Source of the DNA: Nisaea sediminum | GTDB lineage: Bacteria; Pseudomonadota; Alphaproteobacteria; Thalassobaculales; Thalassobaculaceae | Assembly (NCBI RefSeq): GCF_014904705.1 | Contig: NZ_JACZCQ010000010.1 | Span: forward strand, 124,001-188,000 | Reading direction: 5' to 3' | DNA length: 64,000 nucleotides | Part shown: in pieces, positions 36,605 through 45,799 of the stretch | How the letters are laid out: every line of letters begins with the position of its first letter | How positions within the stretch are numbered: the stretch's first letter is position 1 | Notes under the pieces: generated by a model | Databases searched by the model: none | What the model was told of the DNA's origin: nothing | What the model saw: the letters and a program-made list of their open reading frames with translations, nothing else | Position numbers and translations under genes: made by a program

Positions 36605-37693
36605 ATGGCATTGGAAGAGCAAAGAGAAATTGGCGGAAACCCGCTGGTGCTCGGGATCGAGACCAGCTGCGACGAGACCGCGGCGGCGGTCGTCGACGGC
36701 GACGGGCGGATCCATGCCAATGTGGTCTTCACCCAGATCGAGGATCACGCGCCTTTCGGCGGTGTGGTCCCGGAGATCGCCGCGCGGGCGCATCTCGACC
36801 ATCTGCGTCCGGTGATCGAGCGTGCGCTTGAGGAGGCCGGTATCGGTTTCGAGGCGCTCGACGCAGTCGCCGCGACCGGCGGGCCCGGGTTGATCGGCGG
36901 CGTGCTCGTCGGCACCATGACGGCGAAGGCCATCGCCATGGCGCGCGGCATCCCCTATCTCGCGGTCAACCATCTGGAGGCCCATGCGCTGACCGCCCGG
37001 CTGACCGATCACGTACCCTTTCCTTATCTTCTTCTTCTCGTTTCCGGCGGCCATTGCCAGCTCATCGCTGTGGAAGGACTCGGGAAGTACCGCCGTCTCG
37101 GGACGACGATCGACGACGCGGTCGGCGAGGCTTTCGACAAGACGGCGAAACTGCTCGGCATGGGATATCCGGGCGGTCCTGAATTGGAAAAGGCTGCAGA
37201 GAAGGGCAATCCGGAGCGCTTCGAACTGCCGCGGCCGATGGTGGGCAAACCCGGTTGCGACTTTTCCTTCTCCGGTCTGAAGACCGCCGTCCGGCAGAAG
37301 GTCTCGGCCCTCGGTGAGCCAACGGAGCAGGACATCGCGGACATTGCCGCCGCGTTCCAGCACGCCGTCGCCGCGAGCCTCGTGAACCGCTGCCGCAACG
37401 CGATCCAGGTTTTTTCCGAAATGCACGGGGCCGGACATGCGCTGGTCGTCGCCGGCGGCGTCGCGGCGAACAAACATCTCCGCGCTGCCCTCTCGGACCT
37501 GGCCGGGAAGAGCGGGATGGATTTCGTCGCGCCGCCGATCGGGCTCTGTACCGACAACGCCGCCATGGTCGCCTGGGCCGGGATCGAACGGTTGCGTGCC
37601 GGCGAGAGAGATCCGCTCAGCTTCGCGCCGCGCCCGCGCTGGCCGCTCGATCCGGGCGCGCCAAAGGCCGTCGGCGCTGGAGTGAAGGCATGA
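36605..37693 (+). CDS. tsaD: tRNA N6-adenosine threonylcarbamoyltransferase
   Basis: Transfers threonylcarbamoyl to A37 of ANN-decoding tRNAs, with TsaB and TsaE encoded elsewhere. 362 residues from the ATG at 36605. It starts [17 protein letters not shown], has the metal histidines in NHLEAHAL and [14 protein letters not shown], and ends with [10 protein letters not shown]. An earlier ATG at 36524 reads back into the divergent hemC and is not plausible. The stop overlaps the next start as ATGA. Confidence 0.96.
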   Translation: MALEEQREIGGNPLVLGIETSCDETAAAVVDGDGRIHANVVFTQIEDHAPFGGVVPEIAARAHLDHLRPVIERALEEAGIGFEALDAVAATGGPGLIGGVLVGTMTAKAIAMARGIPYLAVNHLEAHALTARLTDHVPFPYLLLLVSGGHCQLIAVEGLGKYRRLGTTIDDAVGEAFDKTAKLLGMGYPGGPELEKAAEKGNPERFELPRPMVGKPGCDFSFSGLKTAVRQKVSALGEPTEQDIADIAAAFQHAVAASLVNRCRNAIQVFSEMHGAGHALVVAGGVAANKHLRAALSDLAGKSGMDFVAPPIGLCTDNAAMVAWAGIERLRAGERDPLSFAPRPRWPLDPGAPKAVGAGVKA

Positions 37694-38706
37694 AGATCGA
37701 ACGGATCGCCGTACTCGGGGCCGGGGCCTGGGGTACCGCGCTCGCACTCGCGGCGCGCCGAGCCGGCCGTTCGGTCTCGCTCTGGGCTCGCCGCGCCGAA
37801 CAGGCGGAGGAAATGCGACGCCTCCGCGAAAACCGGGTCTATCTTCCGGGGATCCGCCTGCCTGACGAGATCGAGGTCACAAGCGACCCGGAGACCGCGA
37901 TCGACGGTGCCGATGCCCTGCTTCTCGTCGTCCCGGCGCAGCATATGCGCGCGGCGCTCGCGGGATTTTCGATTGCGCCCGGCGTCCCGCTGGTCTCCGC
38001 CGCAAAGGGGATCGAGAACGGCACAGACAAGACCATGAGCCAGGTCCTCGCGGAGCTGCTGCCGGACAATCCGGTCGCTGTGCTTTCCGGCCCGAGTTTT
38101 GCCGGCGAGGCCGCATCCGGGAAACCGACCGCGGTCACCCTCGCCGCCGCCGACAAAGCATTGGCCCTGAAGCTGGGGGAGGCCTTCGGATCCGGAACCT
38201 TCCGGCCCTATGCCTCGACCGATATCGTTGGCGCCGAGGTCGGCGGCGCGGTGAAGAATGTGCTCGCCATCGCCGCTGGTATCGTGTCCGGCATGAATCT
38301 CGGGGACAATGCCCGCGCCGCGCTGATCACCCGCGGCCTTGCCGAAGCCACCCGTTTCGCCGTCGCCCTCGGCGGTAGGCCGGAAACCCTCATGGGACTC
38401 TCGGGGCTCGGCGATCTGGTGCTGACCTGCTCGAGCACGAGCTCGCGCAATTTCACCCTCGGCACGCGCCTTGGAAAGGGCGAAACGCTCGAGGATATTC
38501 TGGGCGGCAGCCCGTCCGTCGTCGAGGGCGTGTTCACTGCCGCCGCCCTGCACCGCCGGGCCCGCGTACTCGGCGTCGAGATGCCGATTGCCGAGGGCGT
38601 CGATGCGGTCTTGAACCGGGGCATCGATCCCGGCACGGTGGTGAAAGAGCTTCTTTCCCGGCCGATCGGCTGGGAGTTCGCGGACGCCGGACCGTCCGCT
38701 TCCTGA
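37690..38706 (+). CDS. gpsA: Glycerol-3-phosphate dehydrogenase, NAD(P)+
   Basis: Makes sn-glycerol 3-phosphate for phospholipid synthesis. 338 residues. The N-terminus is [19 protein letters not shown], then [22 protein letters not shown], and the catalytic lysine region [14 protein letters not shown]. The last part has [16 protein letters not shown]. Translationally coupled to tsaD. The tsaD-gpsA-EVE order is common in alphaproteobacteria. Confidence 0.96.
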   Translation: MKIERIAVLGAGAWGTALALAARRAGRSVSLWARRAEQAEEMRRLRENRVYLPGIRLPDEIEVTSDPETAIDGADALLLVVPAQHMRAALAGFSIAPGVPLVSAAKGIENGTDKTMSQVLAELLPDNPVAVLSGPSFAGEAASGKPTAVTLAAADKALALKLGEAFGSGTFRPYASTDIVGAEVGGAVKNVLAIAAGIVSGMNLGDNARAALITRGLAEATRFAVALGGRPETLMGLSGLGDLVLTCSSTSSRNFTLGTRLGKGETLEDILGGSPSVVEGVFTAAALHRRARVLGVEMPIAEGVDAVLNRGIDPGTVVKELLSRPIGWEFADAGPSAS

Positions 38707-38726
38707 CCGACAAGGAGACTGATCAG

Positions 38727-39146
38727 ATGGCCTACTGGTTGTTCAAATCCGAGCCGAATACCTGGTCCTGGGACGATCAGGTCCGCAAGGGCGCGGCAGG
38801 CGAAGGCTGGGACGGGGTCCGCAACTACCAGGCCTCGAACAACATGAAGGCCATGAAGATCGGCGATCTCGGTTTCTTCTACCACTCGGTCAACGAGAAG
38901 CAGATCGTCGGCATCGTCGAGGTGATCGAGGAATACCATCCGGACCCGACCGATGCGAAAGGCCGCTTCGGCATGGTGACCATCAAGGCGGTGAAGCCGG
39001 TCGAGAAGCCGGTGACCCTGGCGGACATCAAGGCGGACCCGCGGCTCGAGGAGTTCGGGCTGGTGCGCCAGTCCCGGCTCTCCGTCGTTCCGGTCACGGC
39101 AGAGCAATGGAAGCTGATCCTCTCCATGGCCGGGACCGAGCTCTGA
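38727..39146 (+). CDS. EVE domain protein
   Basis: 139 residues, a single EVE domain, a PUA-like fold that binds modified bases. It begins YWLFKSEPNTWSWDD and has GVRNYQASNNMKAMKIGD then FFYHSVNEKQIVGI, the canonical features. The exact function is unproven; family members read modified cytosine or tRNA modifications. GGAG precedes the ATG. Same strand as gpsA with a 20-base gap. Confidence 0.9.
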   Translation: MAYWLFKSEPNTWSWDDQVRKGAAGEGWDGVRNYQASNNMKAMKIGDLGFFYHSVNEKQIVGIVEVIEEYHPDPTDAKGRFGMVTIKAVKPVEKPVTLADIKADPRLEEFGLVRQSRLSVVPVTAEQWKLILSMAGTEL

Positions 39147-39162
39147 ACGAGTCTTGCCCGTC

Positions 39163-39612
39163 TCAGAGTCCCTTTCGGAAATAGACGACCCGTTCCGTCT
39201 CCGCGAAGCCCCAGGAGGCGTGCGCCGCCTGCGAGATCAGGTTTTCGAGGTCAGCGTCCGAGCAGATCTCGCGGTACCCCTCGGCGCGCAGAAGCGTCTC
39301 GATATGTTGCAAGAGTGCGCTCCCCGCACCATGCCGGCGGTACCCGGGCTCGATCCAGATACCTTCCAGGAACGGCACCGGCTGTTCGGTACACCCGTTC
39401 GCGTACTCCCGGATGCAGGTCTCCGCGAAGCCGACAGGCGTTCCCGAAGCCGTCTCGACCAAAAATCCTGACCGATGCGCGACATCAAGCATCTTGTCGA
39501 TATCGATCTCGTGTTCGGTTCCGGGATGGTGCTCCCACATACGACAACGCATCGCGAGCCAGATACTCCGGTCCGTGGCTGTCATTTCCCGGCATCTGAA
39601 CTCAATCGTCAT
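39163..39612 (-). CDS. GNAT acetyltransferase, AAC(6')-like
   Basis: 149 residues. The GNAT acetyl-CoA site is GYRRHGAGSALL, and the flanks match aminoglycoside 6'-N-acetyltransferases of the type seen in Acinetobacter: GFAETCIREYANGCTEQPV, FLEGIWIEP, CSDADLENLISQAAHAS and ETERVVYFRK. This points to acetylation of aminoglycosides or a related amine; resistance has not been shown. The ATG at 39612 was chosen, 9 bases inside the end of the upstream DUF2306 gene; a GTG at 39624 is the alternative. Confidence 0.82.
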   Translation of the reverse strand: MTIEFRCREMTATDRSIWLAMRCRMWEHHPGTEHEIDIDKMLDVAHRSGFLVETASGTPVGFAETCIREYANGCTEQPVPFLEGIWIEPGYRRHGAGSALLQHIETLLRAEGYREICSDADLENLISQAAHASWGFAETERVVYFRKGL

Positions 39613-40315
39613 TTTCGTATTCACCGATCCTCACATCCGCGACCGTCTCGGGCGCACTCCCCGAAGCGAATTTCCGCTTGTACCAGAAAACCCAGAGCGT
39701 GATCACGACAGTGCCGGCGAGGGTCGGCGCGAGCCAGCGGGCAAGCGGCGGGAGCATCTCGGCATTGGTCACGAGAAAGGCAGTGACCGACGCGATGGTG
39801 CCACCGAGCATGCGGATCATGTGGGTGAAGAACCAGCGCGTTGGCTCGACTCTCGTAGACTTGAACCTGCGCAGGTCCAACAGGGCCATCAACGCCCCGA
39901 TGCTGCCGAGTACCATCAGAACCGGCGCGAGGTCCGTGTACCAGTAGACCGCCCCGTAGGCCGCCAGCCCTGAACAGGCGATCAGCGTGAACTGGGCGGC
40001 GCCCTTGTCGAGCGCACCGGGCCGGAAACGCAGATCGGCGGATGCGGCGGGCTGCTTCAGGTAGAGCGCGCGATAGCCGCTCAGCACCATGTAGTAGCTG
40101 AAGATGCCGACGACCATCAGGAAGAGATCGTTGCTCCGTAGACTGAGCATGATGGCGCTGACGAAGACGCCGGTCATCGCCAACACGTAGATCCTGCCCG
40201 CGATCCGGTGCAGACGGCGGCCCTTCGGCGCGGCGACGGCGAAAGCGGCGGCGGCAAGCGAAAGCGCGCCGAAGACGATATGAGCGGTCAGCAGGAAGGG
40301 GGCAGGTATGTCCAT
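39602..40315 (-). CDS. DUF2306-type membrane protein
   Basis: 237 residues with seven or so hydrophobic segments: about 6-28, 40-60, 64-82, 107-128, 131-150, 168-188 and 193-213. The loop KGRRLHRIAGRIYVLAM near residue 31 is the DUF2306-like signature, with a possible heme or metal histidine (H36). It overlaps the acetyltransferase gene by 11 bases. Function unknown; the family sometimes occurs near resistance or stress genes. Confidence 0.7.
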   Translation of the reverse strand: MDIPAPFLLTAHIVFGALSLAAAAFAVAAPKGRRLHRIAGRIYVLAMTGVFVSAIMLSLRSNDLFLMVVGIFSYYMVLSGYRALYLKQPAASADLRFRPGALDKGAAQFTLIACSGLAAYGAVYWYTDLAPVLMVLGSIGALMALLDLRRFKSTRVEPTRWFFTHMIRMLGGTIASVTAFLVTNAEMLPPLARWLAPTLAGTVVITLWVFWYKRKFASGSAPETVADVRIGEYENDD

Positions 40316-40354
40316 CCGCTCAGTCTGGCATCCCGGTTGCCGTCGCGAAAGCGG

Positions 40355-41533
40355 TCAGGCAGGTGTCAGTCCCGGCACGGCGCCGAGCCCGAGATCGGTC
40401 GCTGCATAGCACAGCTTGCCGGCGACGAACGCCGCCACCGGTGTCGGCAGGCCGGGTTCGCTATCGTCGACGACGATGAGGTCCGCACGCTTGCCGGGCG
40501 CGATCGTGCCGCGGTCGGGCATATTGCCGACCCGCGCGGGGCCCGCCGAAACCAGCGACCAGGCATCGCCGAGCGGCAGCACGCCGTCGGCAACGAGCTT
40601 GAAGGCAGCATGAAATTGGGCCGGGTAGTAGTAATCCGAGATCAGATAGTCGCAGAGACCGTCCTCGATGACGTCGCGCGCGGCGACATTGCCCGAGGCG
40701 CTGCCGCCGCGGAGCACATTCGGCGCCCCCATGCCGACCGGGTTTCCGAGCGCACGCGCGGCCCGGGCGGTCTCCATGTTGACCGGAAATTCCGCGACTT
40801 CGGCACCGAGCGCGTTGTATCTCTCTCGCAGCTCCGGCGTATCGTCGTCGTGCGATCCGATCGGCACACCGGCGCGGCGCGCCACTTCGGCGATCGCCCG
40901 GACATTGGCCTCGGCCTCTGCTTCGCGGGCCCGGCGGGCCTTCAGCTCGGCGCGGAACTCGTCGAAGCTCATGCCGATGATATGGGACCAGCGCTGCATT
41001 CGTTCGGGGCTGTTGCGCAGCGATTCTTCGTATTGCGGCAGATGGTCGTTGAACACCATCATCGCGACGCGGCCGTCCTCGATCCATTTCCGCGCACGCT
41101 CCTGCTCCTCCATGGCGAAGATCTCGAAGCGGAGGTGGAAGCGCAGGTCGGCGCCGAACCGGTGCCGGGCGCGTTCGATCGCATCTAGGATCCGCTCCGC
41201 CGTCGCGCCGCTGCGCAACCGTCCTTCCCAGCTGACGCCCTGTGCGAGCAGTGCCGTGGTGATGCCGGAGGCAAGGATTGCCCGGTCCGCGTCCATCAGT
41301 GCGATGTCGATCGGGAACTCCGTGCCCGCCCTCGGTGCGAGGCTCCGTTCGAAACCGTCACCGTGCAGGTCGATGATGCCGGGAAGCAGCAGCCGACCGC
41401 CGAGATCGAGCGTCTTGCCGCGCCCTGCACCAGTGCCGATCCGGCGGATCTCACCGCCGTCTATCTGCAGCTCGGTTTTCTCGATCGCACCGCTCTCGAG
41501 CAGGATGCGCGCATTGACCAGGGTGAGTGACAT
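40355..41533 (-). CDS. phnM: Alpha-D-ribose 1-methylphosphonate 5-triphosphate diphosphatase
   Basis: Amidohydrolase-fold C-P lyase pathway enzyme of 392 residues. It shows GIIDLHGDGFERSL, ITTALLAQGVSWEGRLR, FHLRFEIFAM, MVFNDHLPQY, GSHDDDTPEL and GAPNVLRGGSASGN, all typical PhnM segments including metal ligands. PhnM cleaves pyrophosphate from the ribose triphosphate intermediate. No phnG-L or phnN gene is in this window, and its neighbours are unrelated, so it is either a solitary copy or the rest of the pathway is elsewhere. Confidence 0.9.
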   Translation of the reverse strand: MSLTLVNARILLESGAIEKTELQIDGGEIRRIGTGAGRGKTLDLGGRLLLPGIIDLHGDGFERSLAPRAGTEFPIDIALMDADRAILASGITTALLAQGVSWEGRLRSGATAERILDAIERARHRFGADLRFHLRFEIFAMEEQERARKWIEDGRVAMMVFNDHLPQYEESLRNSPERMQRWSHIIGMSFDEFRAELKARRAREAEAEANVRAIAEVARRAGVPIGSHDDDTPELRERYNALGAEVAEFPVNMETARAARALGNPVGMGAPNVLRGGSASGNVAARDVIEDGLCDYLISDYYYPAQFHAAFKLVADGVLPLGDAWSLVSAGPARVGNMPDRGTIAPGKRADLIVVDDSEPGLPTPVAAFVAGKLCYAATDLGLGAVPGLTPA

Positions 41534-41622
41534 GAAACCTCGGGCGGGCTGAACGTCGAAAGGAGGGAAGGTGTCCCCTGAAATGGTTGCAGCAATATGA
41601 CAGACGGCAAATTACCGTCAGG

Positions 41623-41952
41623 TCAGTCGTCGCCGGCCTCGTCTTTCGCCATCGACAGGGCGACCCGCTTCTCGCGATGGATCAGGTGGAGGTTGCGGAG
41701 ATAGACCACGAGACCGGTCGACTGGCCGACGATGAAGACCGGATCTTTTCGCCAGATCGCGTAGACCAGCATCATCAGGCCGCCGGCCGCGCTGAAGTAC
41801 CAGAAGGCCACCGGCACGACGCTCTTGCGGCCGATCTCGCTCTTCACCCACTGCACGATGAAGCGCGCGGCGAACAGGGCCTGGGCGACGAATCCGAAGG
41901 TCAACATGACCATCTCTTCGATAGAGAGGTCGAAAAACGAGTCGAGGTTCAC
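41623..41952 (-). CDS. LAB_N domain small membrane protein
   Basis: 109 residues with three hydrophobic segments, matching the N-terminal domain of lipid-A-disaccharide synthase (LAB_N): FGFVAQALFAARFIVQWVKSE, SVVPVAFWYFSAAGG and GQSTGLVVYLRNLHLIHREK. Stand-alone LAB_N proteins usually accompany glycosyltransferases of the ArnC type. The start is a GTG at 41952 that overlaps the stop of the glycosyltransferase gene as GTGA; the longer frame to 42114 reads through that gene and was rejected. Confidence 0.85.
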   Translation of the reverse strand: MNLDSFFDLSIEEMVMLTFGFVAQALFAARFIVQWVKSEIGRKSVVPVAFWYFSAAGGLMMLVYAIWRKDPVFIVGQSTGLVVYLRNLHLIHREKRVALSMAKDEAGDD

Positions 41953-42725
41953 GTGTCGATTTCTTTCGCTTCGAGGCGTCCCGGACTGCGGCGCAGCAGC
42001 CATGCCACGCCCAGCAGATCGGGAATGCCGACCAGAGCCCGGCCGAGATTGGAATATTTCGACTGGCCGTGCCGACGGTGGCGATGGTTTACCGGAACCA
42101 CGTGCACCGCGCAATTCTCCCGTTTCGCCAGCGCCGGCAGGAAGCGGTGCATGTGGTCGAAGTAAGGAAAGCGTAGGAAGGTCTCGCGGGCATAGAGCTT
42201 CAGCGAGCAGCCGGTGTCCGGATTGTCGTCCTTCAAGAGGAGGCGTCTGATCTTGTTCGCATATTTCGAGGCCCAGCGCTTCGAGGCGGTGTCGCGCCGG
42301 TTGACCCGGTGCCCGGTGATCATAACCGGGCGGGTGCCAGTCGCGGTCTCGCGGTACTTCGCGAGCAGCTTCGGAATGTCCGCCGGGTCGTTCTGCCCGT
42401 CGCCGTCCAGCGTCGCGATCAGCTCTCCTCGTGCCGCGAGAACCCCGTTGCGGAGCCCCGCGCTCTGACCGCAGGTCCGGTCATGCCTGATGATGCGGAG
42501 ATGAGGGCGCGTCGCCTTCAAATCCGTCAGGATTTCGGGCGTCCGGTCGGTGCTTGCGTCGTCGATATAGAGAATCTCGAAAGAGCAGACGCCCGTCAGC
42601 GCCGCCTCGATCTCCGCGACGAGCGGGGCGATATTGTCGGCCTCGTTCAGAACCGGAACGATTATGGAGAGCAGCGGCGTCTCGCCGGTCTCCGGTCGGG
42701 AGCTTGAAAGACTGGAATGCGTCAC
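41949..42725 (-). CDS. Family 2 glycosyltransferase, dolichol-phosphate mannosyltransferase-like
   Basis: 258 residues. GT-A fold with SIIVPVLNEADNI, FEILYIDDASTDRT and the metal-binding LIATLDGDGQNDPADIP, then CSLKLYARETFLRFPYFDHMHRFLPAL. This is the DPM1/ArnC-type cytosolic sugar transferase to undecaprenyl phosphate, without C-terminal membrane helices. Together with the coupled LAB_N protein it probably supplies a lipid-linked sugar for modification of the envelope. Confidence 0.88.
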   Translation of the reverse strand: MTHSSLSSSRPETGETPLLSIIVPVLNEADNIAPLVAEIEAALTGVCSFEILYIDDASTDRTPEILTDLKATRPHLRIIRHDRTCGQSAGLRNGVLAARGELIATLDGDGQNDPADIPKLLAKYRETATGTRPVMITGHRVNRRDTASKRWASKYANKIRRLLLKDDNPDTGCSLKLYARETFLRFPYFDHMHRFLPALAKRENCAVHVVPVNHRHRRHGQSKYSNLGRALVGIPDLLGVAWLLRRSPGRLEAKEIDT

Positions 42726-42913
42726 GTCTGGCCTTCCGGCGCTGGCTGGTCCAGCGGTACTTAGGACGAAGGCTCGTCCCGATCAACCGGGAATGCCGGG
42801 CAGGAAGGTCTGCGAAAAGATTTTAGGCCATCACAAAAAGGCCTTTACCGGCCTGTCGCAGCGCGGCGGGCCGCGCTAGACTCCGGTATGATGCCACTGA
42901 AGAAGCGGGCTCT

Positions 42914-44176
42914 ATGACGGACAGAAAGCCAGAACTCGCGTCGGTCGATCTCGATGCGACCCGGCAGATCTTTTCCGAAGAAAATCTGAAGGCGCTGGTT
43001 GAGATCATCGGCCCGATCTTGCAGCGCGGTGGCCGCACGCTCGCCTACATGCTGCCGGCGGCGTCCCGTATCGGGCACATGTGTCTCGAACCATTCTACC
43101 TGCGCAATCTCTATGGCGAGAGCCATCGGAATATCGCCGCGATCATCCACGACCACCGCTTCCAGAAGCACAGTTCCGCTGTGCGCCGGCTGCACGAACC
43201 GCGCATCGATTTTCTGGAAACCATGAACCACAAGCTGGTCATGATGGGGCATTTCAATGCACGCGCGATGGATATCGGTCCCCTGACCTGGGCGGTCATC
43301 TCGCCGAGCGCGCTGTTTCGCGATTTCGTGCTGCATCTGGAGAGCGGCGCACCGATGCGGCATCTTGCCGTGCCGGAGGATCTGCGCGCCGAGGGGCGGG
43401 CCCGATTCGCCGCCATGGGGTTCGACGATGGCCGCCCGTCTGTCGCCCTTCACGTCCGCGATACCGGATACCTGCCGGAGATGGCCTACCATCACTTCCG
43501 GGCCGCACGGATCGAGCATTACATGCCCGCGATCAATCATCTGGTGGCAAAAGGTTACCGGATCTTCCGCCTTGGGGACCGGACATCGGTTCCGCTCAAC
43601 CACGAGAACCCGCTGGTGGTCGATCTTCCTCACCTCCCGGACTATTCTGACGTCCTGGATATCGTCTGCATCGCCGAGGCGCGGTTCGCGATCACATGTT
43701 CCTCGGGGCCCGAAGCAGTCTCCCGCATCCTCAACCGCCCGATGGTTCTGGTGAACGGCTACAGTCAACCGGACCACTGGCTGAACGCGAATGACTTGCT
43801 GCTGTTCAAGACCTACCGCGATCGGGAAACCGGGGCTCCCATCGGGTATGACGAAATGCTGCGGCGCGATCTCTTCCTCGTGAACACGGTCGAGGGGTTC
43901 GAGCGTGCCGGGGTCGTGCTCGAAGACAACAGCCCGGAACAGATTCTGGCCGCGGTCATGGAGATGGAGGCCCGTCTCGACGGAAGCTTCGACGCGGATC
44001 CGGAGCTGGACGCCCGATTCACGGAACTCGGCGCTTCTCACCTGCAGCGGTACCGCGCAAACCTTCCGGCTCGAGGGCCCGAAGAGCGAGACCATTTCGA
44101 GACCTATGCCTATGCGTTGCCATGGACTCGGTACTGCCAGTCCTTCATGCGCGAGAACCCCTGGTTCCTGGCGTGA
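42914..44176 (+). CDS. TIGR04372 family glycosyltransferase
   Basis: 420 residues. Distinguishing segments are SVALHVRDTGYLPEMAYHHFRAARIEHYMPAI, KGYRIFRLGDRTSVPLNHENPLVVDLPHLP, ARFAITCSSGPEAVSRILNRPMVLVNGYS and a C-terminal GMxxR-like tail; these match the TIGR04372 glycosyltransferase group. The opposite-strand frame of similar length (42845-44215) is a shadow. The gene is transcribed divergently from the GT2/LAB_N pair across 188 bases. Acceptor unknown. Confidence 0.78.
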   Translation: MTDRKPELASVDLDATRQIFSEENLKALVEIIGPILQRGGRTLAYMLPAASRIGHMCLEPFYLRNLYGESHRNIAAIIHDHRFQKHSSAVRRLHEPRIDFLETMNHKLVMMGHFNARAMDIGPLTWAVISPSALFRDFVLHLESGAPMRHLAVPEDLRAEGRARFAAMGFDDGRPSVALHVRDTGYLPEMAYHHFRAARIEHYMPAINHLVAKGYRIFRLGDRTSVPLNHENPLVVDLPHLPDYSDVLDIVCIAEARFAITCSSGPEAVSRILNRPMVLVNGYSQPDHWLNANDLLLFKTYRDRETGAPIGYDEMLRRDLFLVNTVEGFERAGVVLEDNSPEQILAAVMEMEARLDGSFDADPELDARFTELGASHLQRYRANLPARGPEERDHFETYAYALPWTRYCQSFMRENPWFLA

Positions 44177-44264
44177 CCCGTTGCGTGCGAGGCGCCACAT
44201 TTTTGCCTGCGGCATCGGTTAGGATGAGACCACTCATAGCGCCTGAGGGCGGGAGGAGATGGAG

Positions 44265-44744
44265 ATGATGAGAACCGCATTGATCGCCGCCGGACTTCTG
44301 CTCGCCGGGCTACAACCTGCCGGCGCCGTGTTCCCGGAGACCGACAGCGCCGTCGAGCGCCCTCCGATCTGGGCGGCAGGCGTGAAGGCGATCGAGGACG
44401 GGGAATACGCCAAGGGCCTTGAGATCATGCGCTCCTTCGTCGAGGAAGATCCGAAGGACGCGGATTCCTGGTCGCTCGTCGGTTTCAGCCTGCGCAAGCT
44501 GAAACGCTATGTCGATAGTGAGCATGCCTACCAGCAGGCGCTTGGCATCAATCCCAAGCACCTTGCCGCGAATGCCTATGCGGGCAAGCTCTATCTCGAA
44601 ACCGGCCGCGTGCTGGATGCGGAGAAGCGCCTTGCCGTGCTCGACGAACTCTGCAAGGCCGGGACCGGATGCGAGGACCGGGAAAAACTGGCCGGGATGA
44701 TCGAGAGCTTCCGCAAGACCGGCAAGGTGAGCGAGGACTGGTAA
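44265..44744 (+). CDS. Periplasmic TPR protein
   Basis: About 159 residues. A signal peptide (hydrophobic core ALIAAGLLLAGLQPAGA) is followed by three TPR-like repeats (AIEDGEYAKGLEIMRSFVEED, SLVGFSLRKLKRYVDSEHAYQ, NAYAGKLYLETGRVLDAEKRL). The ATG at 44265 is preferred to that at 44259 because the GGAGGAG site abuts the latter. Function not assigned; such proteins act as small scaffolds in the envelope. Confidence 0.78.
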   Translation: MMRTALIAAGLLLAGLQPAGAVFPETDSAVERPPIWAAGVKAIEDGEYAKGLEIMRSFVEEDPKDADSWSLVGFSLRKLKRYVDSEHAYQQALGINPKHLAANAYAGKLYLETGRVLDAEKRLAVLDELCKAGTGCEDREKLAGMIESFRKTGKVSEDW

Positions 44745-44750
44745 GGTCGC

Positions 44751-45671
44751 TCAGGGCCCTTCGATCCCGAAATCCCAGTCGGGCTCGCCGCGGAACTTGC
44801 GGCTGAGGAAGTCCACGAACACCCGGACCTTGAGCGGCAGGTTCCGCGCGTGGGGATACATCGCGTAGAGACCGAACTCCGCGGGCTCGAAGTCGCAGAG
44901 GATCGGTTTCAGCCGCCCGGCGCGCACACTGTCCGCGCAGATGAAGGTCGGGATCTGCGCGATGCCGCCGCCGCTTTCGGCCATGGTCAGGATCGCGTCG
45001 CCATTGTTCGCGAGCGCCCGGGGCGAGATGCGGGCATGTTGGGTCCGGTCCCCGGCCCTGAAATTCCAGGACATGCCTTCGTTGAGGTAACTGTAGGCGA
45101 GATGTGCGTGTCCGGCGAGATCGTCCGGATGTTTTGGCTCACCGCGCTTCTTCAGGTAGTCCGGCGAGGCCACGGTGACAACGCGGACGGGGCAGAGCTT
45201 GCGGGCGATCAGCGAGGAATCGGCGAGGTCACCGATCCTGAGCGCGACGTCATAACCTTCTTCGACAAGATCCACCCTGCGGTCGTTGAGTACCAGCTCG
45301 ACCGAGAGATCCGGATAGTCGAACAGGAATCCCGGCAACAGCTTCGCCAGCTGGACCCGGCCGAAAGAGACTCCGGCGCTGACCCTGAGCAGCCCGCTCG
45401 GTTTGGATTGCAGCGAGCCTGCCTCGCGTTCGGCCGCATCGACCTCCGCGACGATCCGCTGGCAGCGCTCGTAGAGCAGGGTACCGGATTCCGTCAGGCT
45501 GAAGCGGCGCGTCGTGCGATTGAGCAGGCGGGTCCCGAGATGGTCCTCCAGCGCGCTCACCTGCTTCGAGACCGAAGATTTCGAGATGCCGAGGCTTGCC
45601 GCCGCCTTCGAGAATCCCCCTTCCTCGACCACCTTCGCGAACACCACCAGCCCGGTCAGGTTCTCCAGCAT
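44751..45671 (-). CDS. LysR family transcriptional regulator
   Basis: 306 residues. The helix-turn-helix is FAKVVEEGGFSKAAASLGISKSSVSKQVSALEDHL and the effector domain follows, with LFNRTTRRFSLTESG closing the DNA-binding part. It is divergent from wrbA and shares a 128-base control region with an 18-bp palindrome. The pattern, a LysR of this type beside a quinone reductase, suggests it represses or activates wrbA in response to quinones or electrophiles, which is inference. Confidence 0.9.
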   Translation of the reverse strand: MLENLTGLVVFAKVVEEGGFSKAAASLGISKSSVSKQVSALEDHLGTRLLNRTTRRFSLTESGTLLYERCQRIVAEVDAAEREAGSLQSKPSGLLRVSAGVSFGRVQLAKLLPGFLFDYPDLSVELVLNDRRVDLVEEGYDVALRIGDLADSSLIARKLCPVRVVTVASPDYLKKRGEPKHPDDLAGHAHLAYSYLNEGMSWNFRAGDRTQHARISPRALANNGDAILTMAESGGGIAQIPTFICADSVRAGRLKPILCDFEPAEFGLYAMYPHARNLPLKVRVFVDFLSRKFRGEPDWDFGIEGP

Positions 45672-45693
45672 ATGTCTTTCCCCGCGCGACGAT

Positions 45694-45711
45694 TGTTTCT
45701 GTCATGAAACA
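45694..45711. promoter_or_regulatory. Palindrome between the LysR and wrbA genes
   Basis: Perfect inverted repeat TGTTTC-N6-GAAACA, 22 bases from the LysR start and 88 bases from the wrbA start. Position and symmetry suit a LysR operator. It resembles a ParB parS site but the spacer is six rather than four bases. Confidence 0.45.
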
Positions 45712-45799
45712 GATCGGTTCAATCTAGCTGGATTGTCCGGGGAGGGGAATGGCCTCAGGTAAGGGGCAGCAACCAACCCCCTGTCCGGAGACCGCAATC

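Noticed and set aside
42845-44215. A 456-codon minus-strand frame opposite the TIGR04372 gene
   Set aside because: Low-complexity Arg/His/Asp-rich translation with no family match; the plus frame matches a known glycosyltransferase family.
45694-45711. Possible ParB parS centromere site
   Set aside because: parS is TGTTTC-ACGT-GAAACA with a 4-base centre; here the spacer is 6 bases and the site sits in a LysR promoter region, so an operator is more likely.
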